64,000 nt of DNA, from NCBI GenBank assembly GCA_963678675.1, contig OY783191.1, positions 25,564,955-25,628,954 on the forward strand. Reading direction: 5' to 3'. Below the pieces are notes generated by a model. It did no database searches. It worked only from the letters and a program-made list of their open reading frames with translations, and was not told where the DNA came from. This stretch comes from Xiphydria camelus (lineage: Eukaryota > Arthropoda > Insecta > Hymenoptera > Xiphydriidae). A program made the position numbers and the translations under genes. This document shows, piece after piece, positions 9,869 to 19,704 of the stretch. How positions within the stretch are numbered: the stretch's first letter is position 1; every line of letters starts with the position of its first letter.

Positions 9869-11500
9869 TAGCCGGTTTTACCAACACGGTATAAACGCGG
9901 TATAGCGCTATACTGAGAATAACCAGTACGCAAGCGTTTTACACAAGTATGGTATAAGTCTGGAATAGCATAAACTTTGGAATAAATGCAGACATAACTT
10001 ATCCGGCAGTTTCATCGTGGGATAAGCTAGCTATCCTCAGTATAACCTAATTATTTGTTTGTGTCTATATTCTTCCGTGACATAGTCATAACCTGATCGT
10101 TGTGGTAAATTGTTATTAATTTTGAAATGGAGTTATTTGATATACCAGTTTTTGAATCATCATTTGATGAAGATATTGACGTATTACCAAGAATGAGAAA
10201 TCCGAAGAAAATACGCGTGCCCGGTAAGCAAATAAAAGATACCTATACCTATTATAATTTATAATCAATATATAATACAAAACTATTCCAGAGTTGACTG
10301 TTTCAAAGAATACTTACAATGATGTAGAATTCTTCACTCGATTTCGTTTGGAAAAACAAAACCGGCCAGAGATTATTGGGACAAATACGACATTGCATTG
10401 CACCAAGGTCGCAAAGAAATGCAGCAATTCAGCCAGCAACGAAATTATTGCCAACTTTAAGATTTCTTGCTTTGGGATCAATGCTAATTACTGTAAGTAA
10501 TCGTTTTAATCGTAATGTTAAAACTTTTAATTAGTTATTATTATATGCCGCCACCTCTGCCACCTCCGACGACTCCTCACATCGCAAGGAGAGATAGTTT
10601 ACAAGACTACCAGTTCATCGATCGGCATAAACCGCCACTGATCTCCCAGAAATTAATGGGCGATATACTGAAAGACATCGACAAAGTCAAATTGAAACTC
10701 GTCGCAAGGTATGATTAAACAATTTTATCGCGGTAAACTTTTAATTCGCCAGGAACAAAGAGGAGTTTCGCGTTGTCAGAATGTCGTGGCTGCGAAGGAT
10801 TGATTTTGTTCACAGTGGGCTTTTAAACGTGTTTTTCAGATGGCCGGGTGAGAGACCTTTGCGAGCCAAATGCGAAAATAGCCCTTGCAACGACCTTCAA
10901 GAGATCTTACGGAAACGATATATCGCAATGCAATCGCCGGACAGTAGAAATTACACCGCGACGTTGACGGTCGATAATTCGTTCTAGATTAAGAACTCGA
11001 TGATGCTCAATTTCTCTGGGTCGCAGCATTCCCGTCGAACGGTGCTTCGAGGAACGGCTATTGTAGCCTTGCTTTCCACGCGTGATATTGAATCATGATT
11101 ATAATTTTATCTGAGTCAGAGCTCTGGAGAATCAAAATTAACAGATCTCTCTTCTTTTTTTTATAAGTGAGTCTTTCCCTGCTAGGTAATTTTGCGCGAC
11201 ACATTTTAGATTATAGTTCTTTTTTAATAGGAGGATAGAAGCTCATAGAAACGTCGGAAAAATTTTGTTCTCCCTTCGCTCTTTTACTAGAAAATGCAAG
11301 TTTAAATTTAAAATTTAAGCACGCGGGTCTACAATCGCGAGAATCTCAACGGTATCCAATAATATCAACCAAAGAGGTCATCTACCATTGCATTGTCTTC
11401 TATAAGTAACATTTAAATTTATCTAGGTAGGTATTATACCTTTCTTCAATTCGCGTGATTGCAGTTTTCGGGAACAGAAGTGATACACCCATCGTATAAT
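9869..11500 (+). mobile_element. Truncated Pack-type Harbinger carrying MTFR-like exons, copy 1
   Basis: The left end GCCGGTTTTACCAACACGG matches the right TIR of the complete copy at 42589-45007, and the internal sequence matches that copy for about 1.6 kb. The right TIR is absent and similarity fades near 11500. TTA sits just outside the left end. The element carries transposase exons followed by captured host exons, described under the gene entry. Confidence 0.75.
10127..10987 (+). pseudogene. Chimeric Harbinger transposase N-terminus plus MTFR-like exons, copy 1
   Basis: Exon 1 (10127-10223) starts ATG with an acidic leader and ends CCCG|GTAAG. Exon 2 (10292-10493) is the HARBI1-like N-terminal region (EFFTRFRLEK...), shifted out of frame here. 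Two further exons (10545-10708 and 10840-10987) are unrelated to transposase. They read PPPLPPPTTP, then MGDILKDIDKVKLKLVA, a CAAG|GTATGA donor, and after a TTTTTCAG acceptor a basic segment and LQEILRKRYIAMQSP before a stop. Joining across the intron gives R-W-P-G at the junction in this copy, where the sister copy has RSPGGRPLR. Pro-rich, then DILKD.-KVKL, then SPGG is the layout of the mitochondrial fission regulator family (MTFR1/MTFR1L). Captured host fragment, degraded. Confidence 0.7.
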
Positions 11501-11668
11501 TTAAATTTTGTACCCTTTTTATATGATTCAATAAAAAATAGTATAACCATTACATGTGCACTACTTACCACTTCTTACCACTACGTACCACTGCATGCCA
11601 CTATTCACCACTGTATACCACTACTGACCACTGTAGTGTTCAGTCCGCTGTAGTGGTTTTCGACAAGG

Positions 11669-11807
11669 GAGAGACCGGTGAATTACTATTACTTCTACCC
11701 TGTAAATCGTCATTAATAATTATATTTTCATTTTCAAATTTAATGCGATGGATGACGCTTTCCTGAGTCATGTACCTAACGGGACCGTCCTAATGTCACT
11801 CTAACCT
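11669..11807. other. Short spacer
   Basis: Sequence between the CCACT element and the TTAA element. Nothing recognised. Confidence 0.4.
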
Positions 11808-11811
11808 TTAA

Positions 11812-13059
11812 GGAGGATCGTCAGAGAAATGACTTCTCAGAAACCATAGTTGAAAATTTTTTAAAATACTTGTGAACCCATTTTAATAAGAGAAAAAAAA
11901 ATCAAACAATTTCACTCTACAGTTTTCTCGTAATTAATTTTTAAAACTTACGAGATTAGCATTGAGTCTTATGGAGAGCATATTTCAAATGCATAGAACT
12001 TGCGATTTTCAACCGAAAACAATTCTGGAAACTATGAAATGAGTTTTATCACCACACGAACTTGTTTTTACTAAATTATAAAGAATTTTCACTCTACAGT
12101 TTTTTTAATATAAAGGAAAAACTGTCGAAAAATTCAAATATTTCATGTGCATCGTCCGCCATATGCAAAAACGTGGCAACATCGTACTATGTGACGTCAT
12201 AAGCTATTGGCGCGAAGCGTGCTGGTAAATTTAAAAGTACGAAAGTACAAATAGGATAATGTATTGACAGATTTATTACAGACAATAATTAACAATATAA
12301 AATTTCAGATATTTTAAAAAGTACAACTAGATATACACTGTGAAATATTTTCAAACGATTTTGAAGAATAACATTTCAATGAACACGATCGTTTCAAAAT
12401 AATATGAAAGTAAAAAACCCTACGAATATTGAGAAGCCACTTTTGTTTTTGAGTTCATCAAATTCTGATATGCATTAAAAAATATGAAATTATTAATAAT
12501 TGAACATTTAAACTACGTGCCGAAAATTATGCTCGATCTTTAAAAAAGGAATATAATTTATTAAGAACTTCCGACCGTGCATTAACTCGATTTAAAACTT
12601 GTTCTAATCCCTCTTTTCCAATTTTCAAGTAAGCTTCTGAAAAGGTTGTAAATTCAATATTTGCTCCTGCCAATTTGGACAGTTTGGACAGCATGGACTC
12701 GAGATTAAGGTTATAAACAGACGTCATGAACCGCTTCAACGCGTTGTCCGTCGATAAGAATTCTGTTTTACCTACCGATTTGCTACCAACTTACAAATGT
12801 TGAAATGCTATGTTGCCACGTTTTGCACACATTTTACATATTTAAAATAAATTAAGTTTGAAGTTATAAAATTGTTTTCCAATATTTATTTTATTTTTTA
12901 GATTGAAAGTAACAAAAAAGAAAAAGAATTCAGCACCTATATTTATTATTGCAGTTTTTATAAAACTTAAAATTTCACTATTTGAAATTGGCAACGCACG
13001 TCGATTTCTTTGTTCTTTTTCCCCTTCTACCTCACCCCGAAGAGCACTGACGATCCTCC
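11812..13059. mobile_element. 1.25-kb element with TTAA target duplication
   Basis: The 13-bp terminal inverted repeat GGAGGATCGTCAG occurs at 11812-11824 and, inverted, at 13047-13059. TTAA flanks it on both sides (11808-11811, 13060-13063). This fits TTAA-targeting superfamilies such as piggyBac or Kolobok. A second inverted pair (GCAAAAACGTGGCAACAT near 12166, ATGTTGCCACGTTTTGC near 12808) may be a nested element. No transposase is recognised; one minus-strand frame is listed separately. Confidence 0.75.
12527..12783 (-). CDS. Unrecognised frame inside the TTAA element
   Basis: An open minus-strand frame from about 12783 down to the TGA-type stop region at 12527. It has ordinary amino-acid composition, with leucine-rich helices (LESMLSKLSKLAG, then EQVLNRVNARSEVLNKLYSF). 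An acceptor-like GTAAAACAG precedes the segment beginning at about 12752, so it may be a spliced exon. I do not recognise the family. It could be a captured host exon or a remnant of the element's own protein. Its location between inverted GTGGCAACAT repeats links it to a nested element. Confidence 0.3.
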
Positions 13060-13183
13060 TTAAACTCCCTCTTGTTCCGCCGACACGCATATGAACGGAC
13101 TCGAAACCTTCCGCGCGGAATCTGTCTGCGCGCGCACGTTCCTCATTCCGCAGGCCTTCCGCACCCATATAAACCCCGCTTTA

Positions 13184-13328
13184 GGCTGGGTTCACATGGA
13201 CGCGGAAGGCTTGCGGAATGCGGAATGTGGAAACACCGTTAGCCAATCAGCTCTTCCGCGTGCGTACTGCTTGCCAATCCGTATCGATCCGCACTCCGCA
13301 TGCCTTCCGCGTCCATGTGAACCCAGCC
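13184..13328. mobile_element. 145-bp TTA-flanked MITE
   Basis: Near-perfect inverted ends, GGCTGGGTTCACATGGACGC and its complement, are flanked by TTA at 13181-13183 and 13329-13331. A TWA duplication points to PIF/Harbinger mobilisation. It is GC-rich compared with its surroundings. Confidence 0.82.
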
Positions 13329-13584
13329 TTAGGTTGGCTGGTGGTCGAGGAAGTAAACTCAGGCGCCACCGAGCTAAACACCCTTATTTACCGCCTGATT
13401 TGAAATATATCAATATGGCAGGAGTCAATGCTTACTTTATAAAGTATAGTAGGCATTGCAGGAGTCAAAAATGAAAATATAACCTTAATTTATGAATCTG
13501 TATGTAGTGAAGTGAATTGAAATAACAAAATGTAATATAAAACGGTGGCTGTGGAGCCTCCGTAGCCGCTTCCCACCATCGATT

Positions 13585-13970
13585 GGGAATTCAAGAGAAG
13601 CGGTACTCACTCTGGTGGCTATAATGGTGAACTAGTTTCTGCCACATTATTTCCTAACCACACAATTGGGGACTGTAAAACACACCTTTTTATCGATTGT
13701 TTACCATTGATTTTTATTAACTTTGTGCCTCTCGTTTACTGTTGTTCTTTTCTAATTTGTTACTACTAATGACAGAGTGGCAGTGGTTAGACACAAGTGG
13801 ACACAAAATTAAACCATTAGCTCTTTCTGCTGGAGCCTGCCAATCAGTCGGTGGTTCTAATAGAAGTGTGTCGACCATAGGACTTGTGTCATGAATGGAA
13901 AGCGCCCAATGTGGCAGAAACTGGTTCCAGTAATAGCCACCTGGCGCTGCGACTCTTAATTTGAATTCCC
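13585..13970. mobile_element. 386-bp GGGAATTC MITE, copy 2
   Basis: Same length as and very similar to 1590-1975, in the opposite orientation. Both copies share GCTATT next to one end, so the true terminus may extend a few bases beyond GGGAATTC or the two targets were alike. Confidence 0.85.
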
Positions 13971-13979
13971 AATAGCGGC

Positions 13980-14140
13980 CGACCCACGACGAGCGACGGT
14001 GTCGCCACCACCAGACGACGGAAACAGGTCCTTCTCCCGCGCGAAGAGGACCTGCCGCCTCAGTTGGAGATCTGCTGAATTCCTTTAACTGTTTCACTTT
14101 CATATTTTTTTTACCAGTCACGTCAGATACAGTCAAATCT
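13980..14140 (-). pseudogene. Exon-like fragment of unknown gene
   Basis: After a TTGCAG acceptor at about 14143 the minus strand reads a basic stretch (TVSDVTGKKNMKVKQLKEF) that slightly recalls the start of a SAP domain. It then runs into low-complexity Arg/Trp-rich sequence and the MITE. It is too short to assign. It may be another host exon carried by the element at 13332-14238. Confidence 0.25.
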
Positions 14141-14241
14141 GCAACAGTGCAGCATTAATAATATATTATAACCGTTTTAATTTGCCCGCGGGTGTTTGGC
14201 TCGGTGGCGCCATCTGTTTCAGTTTTGACCAGCCAACCTAA

Positions 14242-15613
14242 AGGGCCTTTTAGATGGTCATTTCCGTTCTCAGTTCAGTTTCATTTTCCGTTCCCGTTTC
14301 ATTTCAGTTCGGAATGACCGTCTAAAAAGGTTCCGTTCAGTTCTCACTATTCCTAGTCGCTTCAGTTCTCTGTAGCCTATCTGCGATCAAAGCACCTATA
14401 GCAAAATTGCGAGTTTTGCATGAGCACCCCTGTGGGTCTCCTCGTCCATTAGAATCACCGGAGAAGCGCGAATGTGCATGCGTAGTCATCCGCGGGTGTC
14501 GGCGTCGTCATGCCACGGATGACTACGCATGCGCATTCGCGCTTCTCCGGTGATTCTATTGGACGAGGAGACCCACAGAGGTGCTCATGCAAAGCTCGTA
14601 ATTTTGTTATGGATGCTTTTGATAGTGTGCGTCTGTTTATTCCACAAACATGGTGAACTTTGATAAATGTCAATGAATTCGACAACAAAATCTTGATCCT
14701 TGGATATAGTGACAGACCTATACGTGCACCGCTTAAGATTTTCAAGAAAACTGACGTGAGCGGACGGCTTGAGGCATGACGCCCTTGTTTACACATAGGA
14801 ATTTTAAGAAATGAAATGAAACAAATAGGTCTATCCATCCCGTCAGTTCTCAGTTTCCGTTTCCGTTCTTCTTTCATTTTTTCATTTTTATACGTAGGGA
14901 CAACTGACAGTTCGACTGAAACTGAAACTGAACTGAAAATGGAAATGACCATCTAAAAGGCCTTTAAAAATGAAAAAATGAAAGAAGAACGGAAACGGAA
15001 ACTGAGAACTGACGGGATAGATAGACCTATTTGTTTCATTTCATTTCTTAAAATTTCTATGTGTAAACAAGGGCGTCATGCCTCAAGCCGTCCGCTCACG
15101 TCAGTTTTCTTGAAAATCTTGAGCGGTGCACGTATAGGTCTGTCACTATGTCCAAGGATCAGGATTTTGTTGTCGAATTCATTGACATTTATAAAAGTTC
15201 ACCGTGTTTGTGGAATAAACAGACGCACACTATCAAAAGCATCCATTACAAAATTACGAGTTTTGCATGAGCACCTTTATGGGTCTCCTCGTCCAATAGA
15301 ATCACCGGAGAAGCGCGAATGTGCATGCGTAGTCATCCGCGGGTGTTGGCGTCGTCATACCACGGATGACTACGCATGCGCATTCGCGCTTCTCTGGTGA
15401 TTCTATTGGACGAGGAGACCCACAGGGGTGCTCATGCAAAACTCGCAATTTTGCTATAGGTGCTTTGATCGCAGACAGGCTACAGAGAACTGAAGCGACT
15501 GGGAATAGTGAGAACTGAACGGAACCTTTTTAGACGGTCATTCCGAACTGAAATGAAACGGGAACGGAAAATGAAACTGAACTGAGAACGGAAATTACCG
15601 TCTAAAAGGCCCT
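14242..15613. mobile_element. 1.37-kb palindrome: two inverted copies of a TAA-flanked element
   Basis: The left copy runs AGGGCCTTTTAGATGGTC... to ...GACCATCTAAAAGGCCT at about 14961, so it has its own TIRs. From about 14964 a second copy in reverse orientation, lacking one terminal 75 bp, runs to 15613. TAA flanks the whole unit (14239-14241, 15614-15616). Each arm holds a hairpin MITE (14405-14612 and 15252-15458) related to the palindromic MITE at 16012. Open frames inside are palindrome artefacts. Confidence 0.8.
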
Positions 15614-15696
15614 TAATAGGCTAAGCAAGTAACGATGGTGGCGCCGACGATTGGCCCGAAGCGGCAACTTTTGGCGGAGTGTCAGTCACAGTTTAA

Positions 15697-15842
15697 AGGC
15701 CATCACACGTGAAAAAACGTAAGCAGTAACAGTAAGGATTGACCAATTAGAAATATCATTCTTACGGAATTATGCTTGAACAGGCTTTCTGATTGGTCAA
15801 TCCTTACTGTTACTGCTTACGTTTTTTCACGTGTGATGGCCT
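15697..15842. mobile_element. 146-bp TAA-flanked MITE
   Basis: The inverted ends AGGCCATCACACGTGAAAAA and their complement extend through AAGCAGTAACAGTAAGGATT. TAA occurs at 15694-15696 and 15843-15845. PIF/Harbinger-type target. Confidence 0.82.
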
Positions 15843-15977
15843 TAACCACCGTCTGCCTAGCAGACAATAATTTTATAATTAATTAGGAATTACTCCTATC
15901 GTTTGGAAATAGTTTGGGGATATTGAGGAAATTAGTTTCAGATTTTGGGAAACGTTAATTAATTGATTATAAATTAT

Positions 15978-16530
15978 TTTTGAAGTGAAACTTCTTTGCT
16001 GAGGGTATGTACCGTATGTCCGCGATCATTTGAACCATAGGAAAATTGCGAGTTTTGCATGAGCACCCCTTTGGGTCTCCTTGTCCAATAGAATCACCGG
16101 AGAAGCGTGAATGCGCATGCGTAGTCATCCGCGAGTGTGGCGTCGTCAGCAAGTTCAGATCGGTTATCGAAATAATCGATCTGAACTTGCTGACGACGCC
16201 ACACTCGCGGATGACTACGCATGCGCATTCACGCTTCTCCGGTGATTCTATTGGACGAGGAGTCCCAAAGGGGTGCTCATGCAAAACTCGCAATTTTCCT
16301 ATGGTCCAAATGATCGCGGACATACGGTACTAAAAGCGCGCTCTATGCAAGGAAGAAACCGTAACGAAACCCACACACTCCAGCGCTACCGTACGTGCCT
16401 CACTCATACACCGAACTCGACCCTGCCCCATTCCAGTTAGGCCCTTCGCACACAACGCTACGCAGGTATCCGATACTCGACGAGTGTATACACACCACGC
16501 GACGCGACTTTCGTCGGTGATGCTATATTG
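15978..16530. repeat. Dispersed repeat, copy interrupted by a MITE
   Basis: The sequence from TGAAGTGAAACTTC through GTCGGTGATGCTATAT matches 33768-34003, apart from the 316-bp MITE at 16012-16327 and small indels. The other copy therefore serves as an empty site. Function unknown. Confidence 0.8.
16012..16327. mobile_element. 316-bp palindromic TA-flanked MITE, copy 1
   Basis: An almost perfect hairpin starting CCGTATGTCCGCGATCATTT with TA on both sides. It is identical to 20717-21032 at all but about one base, so its amplification is recent. Four extra bases (TATG) at the left border separate it from the simple empty site in the related repeat at 33787. Confidence 0.9.
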
Positions 16531-16531
16531 T

Positions 16532-16641
16532 AGGTTTGTTCCTGCAGAGAATCCGTGACTAATCCCTGACAGTTGGTGATTTGTACGTAGTGCGCATGTG
16601 TGGACTTTGACTAGTCAGGGATTTCTGTTGGAACACCGAAC
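16532..16641. repeat. Short inverted-repeat element
   Basis: GTTCCTGCAGAGAATCCGTG near 16540 is answered by an inverted, imperfect GATTTCTGTTGGAAC near 16621. The related repeat at 34003 lacks this block at the same junction (GCTATAT), which supports an insertion. Confidence 0.5.
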
Positions 16642-16780
16642 GCTGTCGCGTCTGCATCCAGACTTGACCTAAAATCCCCATAACTTTTGGAAGTTACTAG
16701 ATTTTTGGCGGCGCATTCAAACTCTTTGTATTAACCTCTAATTATTGTCATTTTATTAAGCAAGTAAGGTATAGATGGAT

Positions 16781-17640
16781 TGTAATAGAGGGAAAGAACG
16801 AGAACGTCGAAGACTGCGTGATAAGTTAAATAAGTCGCAGGCCACCGTGGTTTCTATTCGCGAGATTATAAACACCTTTATTGCGTGATGGACAGGGGAT
16901 CTGAGTCGCAAGCCACTGCGAACTCCGTTTGTAAATATAATATCCCCTTTCGCGGACCGATAGGTCGTAGTTAATTTAGCTAGCAAGAACCGTTCTCCTT
17001 TCTTTGAGTCACGTAGGCCTGCGCGCATAAGATTTGTCATCGATACGCGCTTCGGATTGCGGGAGTTCGTGCGCGGTAGACCCACGGTCGATGAGGGCAT
17101 GTTTTCTTCCGAGTGCGTGGGATTCTGCGCGCCAGAGTCAAGGTCGATGCGTACTTTCTTCGCACGTGGACGCGTGGAGCGTGGATTAGATCATTGTGCG
17201 TAGACGGAGAAAGTGGGAGTAGAGTCCTTGACTACGACTAGCGTCGAGTATCAGATTGGTTCCCCACATTAGCGCTGAGTATTTGATTGGTTCCCCACAT
17301 TAGCGCTGAGTATTTGATTGGTTCCCCGTTGTTACCGAGAGGCGGGGACTTTTGATTTAAAAGGATGCACTTTGCCGCTCGAGGGGCACTCAGATACCGA
17401 TTTATAACGACAAATTATATTCCAACTATGTGTTAAAATATAATTCATTGGTGATCACCTAATTCTTGGATTAAGAGTTTTCATTTCTCCACCTGCAATA
17501 AAACTCTTTATCTCCCGATCCCGCTCTTTTCGAGCAGAGTGGTTCAGCACTCCACGGGCACGGACCTGCCCCCTACTAACGGACCAAGAAGACCAGCCCG
17601 GCACGCAACAACGCACTGTACTCTAGTGGTGACGACAGTA
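16781..17640 (+). repeat. Possible solo LTR
   Basis: This block begins TGTAATAG. It has tandem CCAAT-containing repeats (17255-17335), a weak TATA-like GATTTAAAAGG (about 17352), and an AATAAA at about 17500 followed by a GC-rich stretch, ending near GACGACAGTAATTA. The layout resembles U3-R-U5 of a Gypsy-type LTR. No second copy or internal region is present and no target duplication was found, so the limits and identity are tentative. Confidence 0.35.
17255..17335. repeat. 31-bp tandem repeat with CCAAT boxes
   Basis: The unit starting ATTGGTTCCCCACATTAGCG repeats at 17255 and 17286, with a partial third unit at 17317. Each carries an inverted CCAAT box, as in enhancer repeats of LTR U3 regions. 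Confidence 0.75.
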
Positions 17641-17811
17641 ATTAATTTTAGAAGAGAGCGAACCTAACCTTTTTAATTTTCGACTAAGGTTATTGTTATT
17701 TTGTTTTATACACTACTAGTAGTGTAACAAAAATATGGATGAAAACTCAGGTACTACAATAGAAAGGTAATACGGTTTGGCGAACAAGGGTTGCAAACGT
17801 ACAGTCAGTTA

Positions 17812-18350
17812 AGTAAGAGCGTGTATGGCATTATTCATAAAGAAATTATTCAACAATGTTTTTTTCCACGTACATACGTTTGACATGTTCTAAGGCAATG
17901 CGCAATTATGTTAATAATGAGTCCAATCACCACCATCGACAATCACTTGGCATCCCCGAGGCATAGTATCCACCCATTTTTCGACGTATTCGCGGGGAAG
18001 TGCCTTCCAAACGCGTCGAATTTCTCAGGATAGCTACTTCACAGTGAACACGTTTTCATAAACAAGCAGAAGCTTGGACGGAAACGTGTCTTCACTGTGA
18101 AGCAGCTATCCCGAGAAATTCGACACATTTGGAAGGCACTTCCCCATAAATACGCTGAAAATTTGATGGATAGTTTGCCTCGGAGATGCCAAGCAATAAT
18201 CGATGGTGGTAATTGAACTCATTATTAACCAAATTGTGCATTGCCTTCGACCATATCAAACGTATGTATATGTTCAAAGAAACATTGTTTAATAATGTCT
18301 TCATGAATAACGCCGCACACGCTCTTACTTAACAGACTATACTTACAGTC
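17812..18350. mobile_element. Inverted duplication of a Tc1/mariner 3' end
   Basis: The two arms (about 17815-18045 and 18065-18345) are inverted copies, ending in GTTAAGTAAGAGCGTGT with TA-rich flanks. The right arm in plus orientation encodes the C-terminus of a Tc1-type transposase: REIRHIWKALPHKYAENLMD, then SLPRRCQAIID followed by a GG-rich end and stop. No catalytic core is present. This is a fold-back MITE made from the transposase tail. Confidence 0.7.
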
Positions 18351-18980
18351 TCACGTCCTTCACAGAACGCTAATTGCCGGACGGATCGGAGTAAGCCATC
18401 CCCGCAGTGGCCAGCTTAATAAATACCGCTATACACCATGGAATATGTATTGTAAAGGGGAGAAATAACGGATTCCATAGATAACTGTGTAAATCTGATA
18501 CCTGGCTTGCCATATACACCCGGGTTCACGGATTCTTCTTCTGGTTACTTTTGCAAAATGTTTCTATTATAGGTACTCTACATATTAATTACTCATTCAA
18601 ATTTCTAACATTAGCATCAACATCTATAGCAGAAATAATGGATTCGGTTTTTCAACAGTACAAATAACAATTAACAAATTAAGAGAGGGGGGGGGGGGCA
18701 GTTTTACTTCGACTAGGGTGTACACAATATCCTACAACAAATTATGTTGTTCAATGCTTAAGTCGGAACGCGTCGCTACTTCTCCTTATAAACGAATTAA
18801 ATAGCCAACGGTTGGTGGTGATTAGCAAAGTGATTTCGATGATGCGTGATTAATTAGGAACCGTCCCGCAATTAGCCTTCCACAGGAAAGATACAGGACT
18901 TCCAGCGCATTCACAGTCCCTGTTTGACCTTAATAGAGATACTTACATAGTAGTAATAAAATAGAGTAATAAGTATTTAC
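18351..18980. other. Intergenic with a poly-G run, no gene seen
   Basis: It contains a run of about 14 G at about 18686. A segment near 18868-18945 (GCAATTAGCCTTCCACAGG) resembles the repeat at 34810-34880. Nothing coding recognised. Confidence 0.4.
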
Positions 18981-18984
18981 CCTA

Positions 18985-19185
18985 CTGAAAAATTTCATGT
19001 GTAAAATTGTATGATTAATCGTATGTTAAATTTCGCGATTAATATTATGTCAAATTATATGTTAAATTACATGTTAAATCACATGATAAATTACATGTTA
19101 AATTGTATGGTAAATCCCATGTAAAAATCAATCAACTTTCACATGCTATTTAACACTCTATGTAACACGTGATTTAACACATTTT
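18985..19185. repeat. Degenerate minisatellite, ACATGTTAAATT unit
   Basis: About a dozen imperfect copies of a 15-18 bp unit built from CATG(T/A)TAAAT(T/C) occur in a row. Very AT-rich. Confidence 0.7.
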
Positions 19186-19463
19186 GTCAGACCTTTCTTA
19201 ATATTCTGTTATAATTTTTTCTGTTAGACAAATTTTACGTTAACATCTGTTTTTGATAAATTTATTAATACAATTTTTATTTACTATGGAACAATTTATT
19301 TATCAGCCAGATTAAAAAAAGGTAATATACACACAAAGAGAGATGCAGAAAAGAACAAACATAATGTTATAGGCTAAAAGGAACATCGTAAGTAAAAAAT
19401 ATAAGTAGACAAAGATTAAAGTATGTATAAATATCACCAGAATATAGATGACAGAAAAACGCG

Positions 19464-19704
19464 ATATGAGCCGTTGAAAACCAAAATGGTGTAAGTCACA
19501 TTTCATGTAAGCTGAGATTATTTGAGTGCAAAGTTAAGCACAATTTGAAAAATCTGTCTAGATGATACAAACAGATATTTTAAATGGTACATATGTTTTA
19601 TATCATCTAGACAGATTTTTCAAATTGTACTTAACTTTGCAGTCAAATAATCTCAGCTTACATGAAATGTGACTTACACTATTCTGGTTTTCAACGGCTC
19701 ATAT
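19464..19704. mobile_element. 241-bp palindromic MITE
   Basis: The arms starting ATATGAGCCGTTGAAAACCA are near-perfect inverted copies of about 105 bp around a short centre at 19570-19600. Non-coding. Confidence 0.8.

Larger units (their letters stand above)
9717..11668. mobile_element. TIR element with CCACT iterons hosting a Harbinger insertion
   Basis: TGTCGAAAACCACTACAG near 9722 is inverted at about 11645-11664 (CTGTAGTGGTTTTCGACA). Inside each end are many CCACT/AGTGG repeats (9732-9855 and 11558-11650), a typical subterminal pattern. The inner part from 9869 is a different element. A clean target duplication is not seen, only AGAG-rich flanks. Superfamily unknown; the iterons make hAT plausible. 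Confidence 0.6.
13332..14238. mobile_element. TWA-flanked TIR element hosting the second GGGAATTC MITE
   Basis: The ends GGTTGGCTGGT and ACCAGCCAACC are inverted. GGCGCCACCGAGC(T/C)AAACACCC is shared further inside at both ends (about 13362 and 14190). The flanks are TTA (left) and TAA (right), a one-base mismatch for a Harbinger-type TWA site. It contains the 386-bp MITE at 13585-13970. Confidence 0.65.

Noticed and set aside
14455..15400. Two long mirrored open frames (165 and 140 codons)
   Set aside because: They lie on opposite arms of a palindrome and read through non-coding MITE hairpins; no domain or codon signal.
16046..16323. Overlapping frames with identical peptides on both strands
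   Set aside because: Direct result of the perfect hairpin; the same frames appear at 20702-21089.
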